The notes below the pieces were generated by a model. That model did not search any database. It was given only the letters and a program-made list of their open reading frames with translations, and had not been told where the DNA came from. The translations under genes were made by a program, and so were the position numbers. A stretch of DNA of 64,000 nt from Nitrososphaerota archaeon (GTDB taxonomy: Archaea; Thermoproteota; Nitrososphaeria; Nitrososphaerales; UBA183). The stretch spans positions 20,162-84,161 of the forward strand of contig JAFMAU010000005.1 of NCBI GenBank assembly GCA_029784825.1, given 5' to 3'. How positions within the stretch are numbered: position 1 is the stretch's first letter; every line of letters begins with the position of its first letter. Positions 16,994-25,086 of this stretch are shown here, one piece after another.

Positions 16994-18244
16994 GTGGGGA
17001 TTTCTGTGCCTGACCTCGCGCTGGTCAATGCGGGCGAGCTCGTGACATGCTCGGGCGCAGGCCAGACGGCGGAGGAACGGCTCGGAATCATCGAGGACGG
17101 CGCGCTTTTGGCCGACGGCGGCAGGGTAGTCTGGGTCGGAACCACAAGGGAGCTTAGGCGGAAGTCACTGGGGAAGACGAGACGCACGGTAGACGCCCAG
17201 GGTGCCCTCGTCACCCCCGGGTTCGTGGACCCCCACACGCACCTGGCGTTCGCCGGAAGCCGAGAGGAAGAACTCGAACGGAAGTCCGCGGGGGAGAGCT
17301 ACACCTCGATACTGGCAAGCGGCGGGGGGATCCAGAAGACGATAAGGGACACCAGGGCGTCGTCGGCGGGCAGGATAGCTTCCGAGTCGATGGAGAGGCT
17401 CGCACAGCTGGTGGCCAACGGAGTGACCGCCGTGGAGGTCAAGACAGGCTATGGCCAGAATACGAAGGAAGAGCTGAAGATGCTCGACGCCATCGGGAAG
17501 ATTGCAAAGGCCACCGACGCGGAAGTCGTGCCCACTTTCCTTGGCCTGCACGCCAGGCCCCCCGAGTTCGAGGATAACGGGGTCTTCATCGAACGCACGA
17601 TCAGGGAGACTCTGCCTGCGGTCGCCAGGGCGCGGGTCCGGCCCGCATTCTCCGATTGCTTCTGCGAAGAGGGGGTCTTTTCACGCGAAGAGTGTTTGAG
17701 GTATCTCCGATGCTCCCGCGAAGCGGGTCTCCCGCTCAAGATCCACGCCGACGAATTCTCGGACTCGGGTGGGGCATCTCTGTCCGCGGAGCTTGGCTGT
17801 GTTTCGGCCGACCACCTTGGGAGGAGCGACCTCGCGGGGGTCGAAAAGATGGCCAAGGCGGGCGTCGTCGCAGTACTGCTCCCAGGGACTTCCCTCTACT
17901 CGTCGATTCCCTTCGCCGACGCCCGAGGAATCATGAAGACGGGCTGTGCCGTCGCCCTCGGGACTGACCTCAGCCCGAACTCGTGGGTGGAGTCCCCGCA
18001 GGTGGTGATGAGCCTGGCCTGCACCGGTCTGGGAATGACCCCGGCTCAGGCCCTGCTCGGCTTTACGACATGCGCGGCGAAGGCCATTTCACGCAACGAG
18101 CTCGGGTCCCTGGCCGTCGGATCGTCGGCAGATTTCGCCATCCATGCGTTGCCGAGTTTCAGGTTCATCCCTTACCGCCTGGGAGGTCGTTACGTCCGAA
18201 GAGTCTTCAGGCGGGGGAGAGAAGTGCGTTCGATGCCAGGCTAG
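16994..18244 (+). CDS. hutI: imidazolonepropionase
   Basis: Third step of histidine degradation: hydrolyses 4-imidazolone-5-propionate to N-formimino-L-glutamate. The 416-residue amidohydrolase shows PGFVDPHTHLAFAGSREEE (metal-binding H-x-H and substrate Arg), SYTSILASGGGIQKTI, VEVKTGYGQN, FLGLHARPPEF, KIHADEFSDSGG (second metal His), SADHLG and ALGTDLSPNSW (metal Asp). GTG 16994 is supported by a CTTAT box 25 nt upstream; the overlapping ATG at 16992 is out of frame. The last four bases overlap the convergent hutH stop (CTAG). Confidence 0.96.
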   Translation: MGISVPDLALVNAGELVTCSGAGQTAEERLGIIEDGALLADGGRVVWVGTTRELRRKSLGKTRRTVDAQGALVTPGFVDPHTHLAFAGSREEELERKSAGESYTSILASGGGIQKTIRDTRASSAGRIASESMERLAQLVANGVTAVEVKTGYGQNTKEELKMLDAIGKIAKATDAEVVPTFLGLHARPPEFEDNGVFIERTIRETLPAVARARVRPAFSDCFCEEGVFSREECLRYLRCSREAGLPLKIHADEFSDSGGASLSAELGCVSADHLGRSDLAGVEKMAKAGVVAVLLPGTSLYSSIPFADARGIMKTGCAVALGTDLSPNSWVESPQVVMSLACTGLGMTPAQALLGFTTCAAKAISRNELGSLAVGSSADFAIHALPSFRFIPYRLGGRYVRRVFRRGREVRSMPG

Positions 18245-19716
18245 GGCAACCTGCCCGCGAGAAGCTCCTTCGCGAGCTTCTCCACTTCGGCTCCCTGCGC
18301 CCTGTCCCCCTTCAGAAGCGGGGAGCAGGCCCTTACGTAGGCACACGCCTTCCTGCCGTGTTCGGACACGCCGCTCTCATTCGCCCCCAAGATGTTCGAC
18401 GCGCAGATGAGCTCGATTGCAAGGATGCGGGAGACGTTGGCCACCACGGCCAGGGCTTTCGTCCCCGCGTTGACGCCGTGGCTGGCATGGTCTTCGATTC
18501 CCCCTGACACGTTTGCAGGGTAGGACGACTCTGGGTAGACGTTCTTCGCGTTGTCCGCAGCCAGTGCCGTCGCCGTATATTCGAGTATCATCAGGCCCGA
18601 CTCCAGACCAGGCTTCGCCGCCATGTACTTCGACTCCGAGGAGGTCTTCGAAAGGAGGTAGTGGATCCTCGCTAGGGAGATGACCCCAAGGTAAGAGACC
18701 GCGATGGAGAGCAGGTCGAGGGCCATGGCGACCGGCTGGGCGTGGAAGTTCCCCCCGTGGAACACCGCCCCATCTTCCATCAGCACCGGGTTGTCCGAAA
18801 CTGAGTTCATCTCGTTGACCGTCACCTTTTCGGCGAATCCGAGTGCATCCATCAGCGACCCGTGGACTTGGGGGACGCACCGTATGGAATAGGGGTCCTG
18901 CGGCACCGGTTCGGAGCGGATCCTCCTGCTTCCCTTCAGAAGGGACCGCAGTTCTCTCGCTACCGCCCTCTGTCCCGGGTCGAGCTTCACCCCGGCGAGC
19001 CGCTCGTCGAAAGGCTGGGAGCATGCGCGCAGGGCCTCGGCTGTGACCCCCACCGCGGAGTTGGCCGCCTTCAGCAGCACTTTCCCCCTGTGCGCAGTTA
19101 TGCAGCCGAGAGCCGATGTGAAGGCAGTCCCGTTGATGAGAGAGAGCCCCTCCTTGGCGCCCAGCTTGACCGGTTTCAGCCTTGACGCGCCGAGCGCACC
19201 GCCCGAATCCGACAGCCTGCCCCGGCGGTACGCGCTCCCCTCCCCTATCATCGTCAGGGCCATGTGAGCGGACGGGACGAGGTCTCCAGAGGCGCCCAGC
19301 GACCCGAACATCGGGACGAAAGGGGTGACCCCCTCGTTCAACATTCCCACGATCAGCTCGGCGACCACACGCCGTGCCGCGCTGTTGCCGTTCAGGAGGC
19401 TGTTCAGGCGTATCAGCATGGCCGCCCTCACCACTTCGGCGGGGAGAGGATCACCGACCCCGGCGGAGTGGCTCCTGATCAGGTTGAGCTGGAGCTCGTC
19501 CAGGTTCTCGGGCCTGACCACTTTGTCCGAAAGCGACCCGAACCCCGTGTTGACGCCATAGACGACCTCTCCTCGCGTGAGCTTCCCTTCGAGCAGGCCC
19601 CGGAACTCGTCCATGCGCTTCAAGCTGGCAGGACTGGCTCTGACCCGGGCCCCCCCTTCGGCGACGTCGATTGCTGACTCCAGCGTAAGGGACCGTCCGT
19701 CTAGGGTGACGACCAT
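18241..19716 (-). CDS. hutH: histidine ammonia-lyase
   Basis: First step of histidine degradation: removes ammonia from L-histidine to give urocanate. The 491-residue product has YGVNTGFGSLSD, the Ala-Ser-Gly triplet in SLGASGDLVPSAHMAL that cyclises to the MIO cofactor, NGTAFTSA, QDPYSIRCVPQVHGS and SDNPVL with GNFHAQP. ATG 19716 (MVVTLDGRSLTLE) is chosen; the frame is open to 19755, but that start would overlap the TTTTAA box at 19758-19763. It shares this AT element with the divergent hutG, so its leader is about 15 nt. Confidence 0.95.
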   Translation of the reverse strand: MVVTLDGRSLTLESAIDVAEGGARVRASPASLKRMDEFRGLLEGKLTRGEVVYGVNTGFGSLSDKVVRPENLDELQLNLIRSHSAGVGDPLPAEVVRAAMLIRLNSLLNGNSAARRVVAELIVGMLNEGVTPFVPMFGSLGASGDLVPSAHMALTMIGEGSAYRRGRLSDSGGALGASRLKPVKLGAKEGLSLINGTAFTSALGCITAHRGKVLLKAANSAVGVTAEALRACSQPFDERLAGVKLDPGQRAVARELRSLLKGSRRIRSEPVPQDPYSIRCVPQVHGSLMDALGFAEKVTVNEMNSVSDNPVLMEDGAVFHGGNFHAQPVAMALDLLSIAVSYLGVISLARIHYLLSKTSSESKYMAAKPGLESGLMILEYTATALAADNAKNVYPESSYPANVSGGIEDHASHGVNAGTKALAVVANVSRILAIELICASNILGANESGVSEHGRKACAYVRACSPLLKGDRAQGAEVEKLAKELLAGRLP

Positions 19717-19789
19717 CGGTCCGACCCCTTCAAGGGACAGGTAGATAGCTCGCATCCTTTTAACTCGACTCCCCCGACGACCTCAGGGA
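19717..19789. promoter_or_regulatory. divergent hutH-hutG promoter region
   Basis: A single TTTTAA element (19758-19763), readable on both strands, sits 27-29 nt before the TTG of hutG. On the other strand it would set hutH transcription near 19733. One AT box serving two divergent genes would couple their expression. Confidence 0.5.
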
Positions 19790-20752
19790 TTGAGGAAGCC
19801 ATCGGACTATCCCGCCCCGAGCTACCAAGATCCTAACGACAGGAGGCTCGTCCAAATCATCAGGGGAGCGAAGCGGGCCGAGGCCGGCGCGGTGAACATC
19901 CTGGGTGTCCCTTTTGACGGGGCGGTGCTTGGGAGGAAGGGGGCGGCCGAGGGCCCCGCTGCAATACGCGAGTCGATGGGAGGCTTCTCGAACTACAGCC
20001 TCGAGCTGGGTGTCGGCCTGGAAGGCGCCAGAATCTGCGACCTGGGAGACCTTGTCGTCGAGAACGCGGACGTGAGAAAGGCGCATGCGCAGATCGAAGG
20101 AGAAGTGATTGACGACCTCCGCAGGGACTCGTTGCTGGTCATTTTGGGAGGGGACAACAGCGTCTCGTTCCCGGCGCTGAAGGCAGCTTCGAAGGCCTTT
20201 GGGAGACTTGGCCTCATCGTCATTGACTCCCATCTGGACATCAGGGGGAAGATCAGGGGAAAGCCCACGAGCGGTTCGTCGTATGGCCTGGCAATCGAGG
20301 GCGGCCTTGTGGACCCCAAGAACGTGGTAGAAATCGGGGCGCATGGGTTCCTCAATTCGGAGGTCTACGTCAAAAGAGCGGAGAAGCTAGGCATCGGCCT
20401 GATCTCTGCTGAGGATTTGAGCCGGAGGGGTCCCAAGGCTGTGTCGCGCGAAGCGTCCGCGGCGGCGTCTAGGAAGACGGACGCGGTCTACGTCAGCTTC
20501 GACCTCGACGCCGTCGACCTGTCACAGGTGTCAGGGGTGAGCGCGCCCAGCGCTGGGGGGATGTGGGCAAGGGACGCTTTCACCCTGCTCTACGAAATTG
20601 CAAGGGAAAGAAAGGTGAAGTGCGCCGACATAGTGGAGCTCGCACCTTCGTTGGACCCGTCTGGGAGCTCCCAGAGGGTCGCAGCGGCGTCGTTGGTCCA
20701 CCTTGTCGGCGGGTACCGGGCGAGGACGAAGCCAGGACGGCCTAGCCATTAG
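19790..20752 (+). CDS. hutG: ureohydrolase-family formimidoylglutamase
   Basis: Likely last step of the hut pathway, formiminoglutamate to glutamate plus formamide; agmatinase-like activity is the alternative, but the setting beside hutH, hutI and hutU decides. The 320-residue protein has GVPFDGAVLGRKGAAEGPAAIR, then three metal motifs: GGDNS, DSHLD and SFDLDAVD. In the first, the usual His ligand (GGDHS) is Asn, which would weaken the A-site manganese. VELAPSLD near the end matches the family's E-x-N-P-x-x-D region only loosely. TTG 19790 lies 27 nt after the TTTTAA box. Confidence 0.88.
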   Translation: MRKPSDYPAPSYQDPNDRRLVQIIRGAKRAEAGAVNILGVPFDGAVLGRKGAAEGPAAIRESMGGFSNYSLELGVGLEGARICDLGDLVVENADVRKAHAQIEGEVIDDLRRDSLLVILGGDNSVSFPALKAASKAFGRLGLIVIDSHLDIRGKIRGKPTSGSSYGLAIEGGLVDPKNVVEIGAHGFLNSEVYVKRAEKLGIGLISAEDLSRRGPKAVSREASAAASRKTDAVYVSFDLDAVDLSQVSGVSAPSAGGMWARDAFTLLYEIARERKVKCADIVELAPSLDPSGSSQRVAAASLVHLVGGYRARTKPGRPSH

Positions 20753-20760
20753 CAGAATGG

Positions 20761-20858
20761 TGCGGTGGCCGGGATTTGAATTCTCGAGTCATTTTCATGA
20801 CTTCCCGAGTTAGTAGCGTGGCAGGCTACTGTCCTGGACCAGGCTAGACGACCACCGC
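20761..20858 (-). tRNA. tRNA-Gly (GCC) with T-arm intron
   Basis: Acceptor GCGGTGG/CCACCGC, D arm GTCT-GGAC, anticodon arm GTAGC-CTGCCAC-GCTAC (anticodon GCC), discriminator A at 20761. A 23-nt intron (20781-20803) separates the T stem from the T loop, position 53/54. It forms a clean bulge-helix-bulge: CTCG pairs CGAG, 5' bulge GGA, 3' bulge AAT, and an intron hairpin AGTCAT-GAAA-ATGACT. Cutting after the second bulge base gives TCGGG-TTCAAAT-CCCGG, a normal T arm. Mature length is 75 nt. Confidence 0.92.
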
Positions 20859-20907
20859 TCGTTTCAAGTCGCGTGATTATGGATGTTAAAAGGTTGCGGC
20901 CCCTCTT

Positions 20908-21237
20908 TCAGCCGACCCTCGTCCCTATGGAAATCTCTCGGTCAGGGGACACGAGCGACAGCTCGCCTTCGTTGAACGCAGCCAACAGCATGCATTCGGA
21001 CATGACTCCTGCGACAGCCTTCGGCTCGAGGTTTACGACCGCCACCACGATCTTGCCCATCAGCTCGTCCTTGCTGTACCTGTCCTTGATTCCCGCCGCG
21101 CACTGCTTGCTTACGCCGTTCCCGAAGTCCACTATCAGCTTGTAGATGGGCTTCCGGGCCACAGGGATGTCTTCCACGGACACAATCTTCCCCACCTTCA
21201 TCTCGACCTTGGCGAAGTCCGCAATCGAGATGGACAA
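20908..21237 (-). CDS. CsaA-like tRNA-binding (OB-fold) protein
   Basis: A 109-residue stand-alone tRNA-binding domain related to CsaA and to the C-terminal domain of methionyl-tRNA synthetase. Residues ADFAKVEMKVGKIVSVEDIP open the OB fold, followed by YKLIVDFG, KQCAAGIKDRYSKDELMGK, VVAVVNLEPK and V-GVMSECMLLAA, the family's conserved tail. It may act as a tRNA-synthetase cofactor or a chaperone-like protein. TTG 21237 is chosen because the CTTTAAC box (about 21266-21272) lies ~32 nt upstream; the frame upstream crosses the tRNA-Ala gene. Confidence 0.85.
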   Translation of the reverse strand: MSISIADFAKVEMKVGKIVSVEDIPVARKPIYKLIVDFGNGVSKQCAAGIKDRYSKDELMGKIVVAVVNLEPKAVAGVMSECMLLAAFNEGELSLVSPDREISIGTRVG

Positions 21238-21299
21238 CCTGAACTTCGGTGGTTTGGAACCAAGGGTTAAAGAATGCTGACCTGCGAGGCGCCGAACAC

Positions 21300-21402
21300 G
21301 GGCCGGTCGTCTAGTCTGGTAGGATACTGCTGATCGCGTCCAATCCCTTGGCAAAGAAATCCAGACTGGGAGAGGTCGGGGGTTCGAATCCCCCCCGGTC
21401 CA
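21300..21402 (+). tRNA. tRNA-Ala (GGC) with two introns
   Basis: Acceptor GGGCCGG/CCGGTCC with the alanine-specific G3-U70 pair, variable AGGTC, T arm GGGGG-TTCGAAT-CCCCC and discriminator A. Intron 1 (21328-21343, 16 nt, position 27/28): GGAT pairs GTCC, bulges ACT and AAT. Intron 2 (21354-21366, 13 nt, canonical 37/38): TTGG pairs CCAG, bulges CAA and ACT. After splicing the arm is CTCCC-TTGGCAT-GGGAG, five Watson-Crick pairs with anticodon GGC. A naive reading of CTTGGCA would give tRNA-Pro (UGG), but its stem does not close well and position 37 would not be G. Confidence 0.9.
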
Positions 21403-21403
21403 C

Positions 21404-21408
21404 TTTTT
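21404..21408 (+). terminator. T-tract terminator after tRNA-Ala (GGC)
   Basis: Five T residues begin two bases after the discriminator base at 21402. Archaeal RNA polymerase stops at such short T-tracts. The downstream gene is on the other strand and convergent. Confidence 0.45.
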
Positions 21409-21428
21409 GACGCGTGCAGCGGCTAAGC

Positions 21429-22349
21429 TCAGTGAACTTTGTCGCCCTGAGAAGTCTTGACTATCTCCCTGTACCCGGCGTAGATGCTCCCCAGACCGAT
21501 TACCCCCACCGTGAGAAGGACCAGGACTGTGTCGACCCCTATGGAGTCTAGGTTCGGTATTGGGCTTCCGGTGCTGATTGCGATGGTGTCCAAGAAAGGA
21601 AATGCGACTATTAGCCCGCCTATTATCGAGAACGCGAGCCCTCCGAGATAGAGGGTCCTGGCAGCCGCGGACCTGCCCACGTACTTGATTTGGGCGATTG
21701 TGAGGTTCTTGATTCGCATGATATTGGCGAACACAGATCCGAGGATGATCTGCATTATCATTGTCCCAATCCCGAAAGAAGTCCCGACCAGCCCCGCAAA
21801 GAAGACGTTCGGCATCTGGGGGGCAAGGATGAAGACGATCACGCTAGCGTAAGCGCCCAGACCCCATCCAGCGATGAAGCCGTGGGCCGTCGCGAGCTTC
21901 AGCGGCACCGGCTTGAGGCTCTCCATTGATTCGTGCATCGGGACCCTTTCCGCTGCCGACGTATGGTGGTCCTTGGCTCCCAAGAAGCGGTCCAAGGGGA
22001 TATGGATGTCCGTGCCCTTGAGGAGGTAGTAGCCTGCAAGCAGCATGCCGACTCCCACGAGCATGTACACGTAGCCGTCGAGGTTGTACGCCTGATAGAT
22101 TGCGGCTAGCCCAGCGAAACCGAGGCCTGCGAGGATGGTCCTCTGGATCGTGAATCCGCTGGAAAACATTAGCCCGGCTTTCATCCCGCCCTTCGAGCTG
22201 TAGCTCCCGATGGAGTAGCTGAAGGTTATGGGCCAGGTGTGCTCGTCTGGGGTGAGACCATGAAGCATCCCTAGGAGCATGGCGATTCCAAGGATTGCCG
22301 GGACGGCGAGTCCCTGAGAAGGATGCAGGAGGGAGTTCAGGTCAAACAT
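21429..22349 (-). CDS. metal transporter-like membrane protein (NicO/UreH-like)
   Basis: A 306-residue protein with seven or eight hydrophobic segments. The first holds GMLHGLTPDEHTWP, an H-x4-D-E-H signature like the metal-binding first helix of nickel/cobalt exporters and UreH-type proteins. A His-rich loop (AKDHHTSA) and a second TAHGFIAGWGLGAY helix support metal handling. It overlaps the end of a DtxR-family regulator gene and shares its metal-type operator, so it is probably a metal-controlled transporter; metal and direction are unknown. ATG 22349 is preceded by GGGTG; GTG 22358 is an alternative. Confidence 0.68.
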   Translation of the reverse strand: MFDLNSLLHPSQGLAVPAILGIAMLLGMLHGLTPDEHTWPITFSYSIGSYSSKGGMKAGLMFSSGFTIQRTILAGLGFAGLAAIYQAYNLDGYVYMLVGVGMLLAGYYLLKGTDIHIPLDRFLGAKDHHTSAAERVPMHESMESLKPVPLKLATAHGFIAGWGLGAYASVIVFILAPQMPNVFFAGLVGTSFGIGTMIMQIILGSVFANIMRIKNLTIAQIKYVGRSAAARTLYLGGLAFSIIGGLIVAFPFLDTIAISTGSPIPNLDSIGVDTVLVLLTVGVIGLGSIYAGYREIVKTSQGDKVH

Positions 22350-22758
22350 GCTTTGCACCCGTTGGTATCGGCCTCCCGTGAGGGCAGGTTTCGGGGTGGC
22401 TCAGGTTCGCGCAGAGCTTCTCAAGTTCTGGCTCGCGGATTGGGCCTCCAAGCGAAGAGGAGACCCTGCACGCTTCGTCCGGGAGAAGACCGTTCCTGAC
22501 GAGGAGAGTCTCTAGCAGCCGGTGGCTCCGGGTGGCATCGTTCAGGCAGTCCACCCCCTTCTTTGACAGCCGGTAACCGCTGGGTCCCTTTTCCACCAGG
22601 GCCATTCCCTTCAGCTTGTCCAAGAACCCCACCGCGGTGGGCGGCGACACCTTCATTCTGTTTGCTACATCCTTCACCCTCGCGGGCCACCCTTCTGAGG
22701 AAAGAGCATAGACGCTCTGTATACACTCGTAGCTGCGGCGGCTCAAGTTCAGTGTCAT
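22342..22758 (-). CDS. DtxR-family metal-dependent regulator
   Basis: A 138-residue repressor. Residues ~8-65 form a winged helix (YECIQSVYALSSEG, VKDVANRMKVSPPTAVGFLDKL, GLVEKG-type wing). The dimerisation/metal domain follows: ATRSHRLLETLLVRNGLLPDEAC, then the diagnostic LSHPETCPHGRPIP, which matches the DtxR/IdeR motif with Cys and His ligands. It lacks the C-terminal SH3-like domain. ATG 22758 lies downstream of a palindrome that matches DtxR-type operators, so it is probably autoregulated and controls the overlapping transporter gene. Confidence 0.88.
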   Translation of the reverse strand: MTLNLSRRSYECIQSVYALSSEGWPARVKDVANRMKVSPPTAVGFLDKLKGMALVEKGPSGYRLSKKGVDCLNDATRSHRLLETLLVRNGLLPDEACRVSSSLGGPIREPELEKLCANLSHPETCPHGRPIPTGAKHV

Positions 22759-22777
22759 TCTATTTGACCTAATGAGG

Positions 22778-22792
22778 TTAGGCGCTGCCTAA
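22778..22792. promoter_or_regulatory. DtxR-type operator
   Basis: TTAGGC-GCT-GCCTAA is a perfect palindrome of 6+6 bases around a 3-base centre, close to the known TTAGG...CCTAA consensus of DtxR-family operators. It overlaps the TATA-like AATTAAAG (22791-22798) of the regulator gene. A second half-site pair, CCTAA and TTAGG, lies at 22768-22782. The gene directly downstream encodes a DtxR-family protein, so autoregulation is likely. Confidence 0.75.
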
Positions 22793-22834
22793 TTAAAGGC
22801 TTGGGCCGGCCCACGCCGGCCGCGAGTATGATGG

Positions 22835-24130
22835 TCATTGCAGTGCGCTTTCGTCCGGGCTGGAGGGCTTCGGGAGGCGCCCCACCACGACCACCGCGGC
22901 GAACAGCATCAACCCCGCGACGATGAAAGTGGTGGAATACCCGCTGTACACGGAGATGAAGCCCGAGGCGAAGGAGCCCGCCATCGCCGCGATCCCGACG
23001 ACCGCGGAGTAGACGCCCAAAGCCGCCCCTGCGGACTTGCTCTGGACGGAGGTGAACATCATCGTGTTTGCAGAAGTGTAGTATATGGCGAAGGCCAGCC
23101 CGCCGGCGAAGGGGTACAGAACCAGCGCCGGGACGACGAAGAGCGGGCCCGACACCGCGATCGCCGTGACCCCTAGGCCAACGTACATCCAGCCGCGAAG
23201 CAGCAGGCCTTGGATCGAAGTCGCAATCAGGCTCCTCCCTTGGATTGAGCGGCGGACCCAGTGGAAGGACAGGGTCTGCGCTATCATCCCTAACAGACCG
23301 ATGGTGAATATCTGAGCTTCGGGCATGGAGAAGAAGTTCATCGCTGGGACGAACGAGGTGTTGAAGAGGCCGCTCGAGAGATAGAACAGGATCGTCGAGA
23401 TGTAGAAAAGCGGGACGCCACGGGTCATGCTGGAGCGGATTCCCCTGAACGCCCGCCTGAAGTCAGACAGGGTCGGGATGGTGACAAAGAAGACCGGGTT
23501 TGCGAGGAGGCGGCTGAAGAAGCTAGGCCTCCTCCCGGCGACGGTCTCTCTTTCGAACACGAACTCGGGTTCCGGGATCATGATCATGGCGAGGGCGGAA
23601 GAGGTGACCGAGAGGGCGCCCATCGGGACGAACAGCAGTACTAGGTCGGAGGGGAGCAGCCCGGTCCAGACCACGCTCGCGAGGAGGCCGAACACGTTCC
23701 CCAGGCTGGACACGAGGGACAGCTTTGCGAACGCCCCGGCCCACCTGCCCTTGTGCTCGGTCTCCATGATCAGGAGGTTGAGGGGGGTTGCCGACGCGAG
23801 TGAAACGAAAGAGATTACCGAGTACCTGGCGATCGTTCCCTCTGTGGAGCGGTCAAAGTAGAACGAGACCAGGGCTATGGCCACCAGCGCATAGCTCAGA
23901 ACGATTAGCCCTTTCCTCTTGTGCAGCCTGTCTATGGTGACGCCCCAGAATAGGGCCGCGGGGATGCTGATCCCGTTGTAGATTGCCGAAGCCAGGCCGC
24001 CGTAGATGGTCCCGAGAGCCTGGCCGTTCAACTGGATGAGGAACAGCTGCACCATGGTCCCGAGCGGCCCGGTGGCGACAGAAATCGGGAGCGTGGAGTA
24101 GATCCACCTGTCCTTGCTTGTGCCTGCCAT
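22835..24130 (-). CDS. MFS transporter
   Basis: A 431-residue protein with about 12 hydrophobic segments. The cytoplasmic loop after TM2 reads FWGVTIDRLHKRKGLI, the G-x3-D-R-x-G-R/K-type signature of the major facilitator superfamily. A second charged loop (FSRLLANPVFF, near residue 200) separates the two halves. Substrate unknown. I prefer ATG 24130; GTG 24157 is possible but lies only ~22 nt from the CTTAAAG box (24176-24182). It is divergent from the SPOUT/ribosomal gene cluster. Confidence 0.85.
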   Translation of the reverse strand: MAGTSKDRWIYSTLPISVATGPLGTMVQLFLIQLNGQALGTIYGGLASAIYNGISIPAALFWGVTIDRLHKRKGLIVLSYALVAIALVSFYFDRSTEGTIARYSVISFVSLASATPLNLLIMETEHKGRWAGAFAKLSLVSSLGNVFGLLASVVWTGLLPSDLVLLFVPMGALSVTSSALAMIMIPEPEFVFERETVAGRRPSFFSRLLANPVFFVTIPTLSDFRRAFRGIRSSMTRGVPLFYISTILFYLSSGLFNTSFVPAMNFFSMPEAQIFTIGLLGMIAQTLSFHWVRRSIQGRSLIATSIQGLLLRGWMYVGLGVTAIAVSGPLFVVPALVLYPFAGGLAFAIYYTSANTMMFTSVQSKSAGAALGVYSAVVGIAAMAGSFASGFISVYSGYSTTFIVAGLMLFAAVVVVGRLPKPSSPDESALQ

Positions 24131-24219
24131 TGGCCCTTTCCCTTCGCCTCTGCGCACAAGTCGTCCATCGTGCCGCTTAAAGGGAAACCTGAATTAGCGC
24201 GCCCCTGCCGCCGTCACCG

Positions 24220-25044
24220 TTGCCACTCCTCGGAGTGAGACTTGCGGTCTCCATTCCGGACACCGTCCTGGAGGAAAAGGATTCCGCCCGGGAGAAGACT
24301 GCGAAACTGGGGGTTATCGCCAGGGCTTGCTCGATATACGGGGTCGACCTAATCGAAGTATTCAGGGACCAGGGCGGGAGGGGGGAAGGCGCCGCGATCC
24401 GGAGGGTGCTGGAGTACCTGGAGACACCCCAGTATCTCAGGAGGAGGATCTACCCCCTTGAGGAGTCGCTTAGATACGCGGGCGCCCTCCCCCCGCTCCG
24501 GATCCCTTCGCACAAACAGAAGGTCCCTGTGGAGAGTCTTGTCCAGGGAGAGGCGAGAGAGGGGGTCGCCAACGGCGACGGGACTGTCGACGTCGGCCTC
24601 GAAGCCCCCGCCAGGTTGGTTGCCAAGGCTCCCTCGGGTAAGCGGGTCACGGTGAGGATCGTTTCTGTCGACCCGCTCGTTGCCGAGCAGATCCCCAGGG
24701 AGAAGGCCGGCAGATATTGGGGGTACACCGTAGAATCGAAGCCTGCCGAAGATGTCTTTGCGGATCCAAGGTTCAAGTTGAAGATAGCCACTTCGCGCCG
24801 CGGAGTCCCGCTCAAGGACGCACTCCGCCCCCTGGAGGCTGCGGTCGGCGAGGCCGATGGCGTCAAGCTCGTCTTCGGGTCCCCGACGCGGGGGCTTCAT
24901 GAGATGTTCGGCGGGAGCCTCCCCAAGGCGGCGCAGTTCGTAGTCAACCTCTTCCCGGGCCAGCAGGTCGAGACCGTACGGACCGAAGAGGCGATCTTTG
25001 CGGGTCTGGGACTCGTAAGCCTCATCCGCGCTGGGAAAGCTTAA
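24220..25044 (+). CDS. SPOUT-family RNA methyltransferase (COG2106 type)
   Basis: A 274-residue protein of the putative RNA-methyltransferase family that usually precedes the L3 gene in archaea. It opens LLGVRLAVSIPDTVLEEKDSA, holds GVIARACSIYGVDLIEVFRD, a central insert with an OB-like fold (residues ~110-180), and ends with LVFGSPTRGLHEMF, VVNLFPGQQVETVRTEEAI and GLGLVSLIR, the SPOUT knot region that binds SAM. Its substrate is probably rRNA (eukaryotic relatives act on rRNA or tRNA uridines). TTG 24220 has GAATTAGC about 25 nt upstream. Confidence 0.85.
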   Translation: MPLLGVRLAVSIPDTVLEEKDSAREKTAKLGVIARACSIYGVDLIEVFRDQGGRGEGAAIRRVLEYLETPQYLRRRIYPLEESLRYAGALPPLRIPSHKQKVPVESLVQGEAREGVANGDGTVDVGLEAPARLVAKAPSGKRVTVRIVSVDPLVAEQIPREKAGRYWGYTVESKPAEDVFADPRFKLKIATSRRGVPLKDALRPLEAAVGEADGVKLVFGSPTRGLHEMFGGSLPKAAQFVVNLFPGQQVETVRTEEAIFAGLGLVSLIRAGKA

Positions 25045-25086
25045 GTGCGAACCGCGAAACGGGCCACGGGAAAGGTTTAGCGTGAA

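Noticed and set aside
21300..21402. tRNA-Pro (UGG) reading
   Set aside because: It needs a G-T pair in the stem and C37. The G3-U70 pair, T arm and a perfect five-pair stem favour alanine (GGC).
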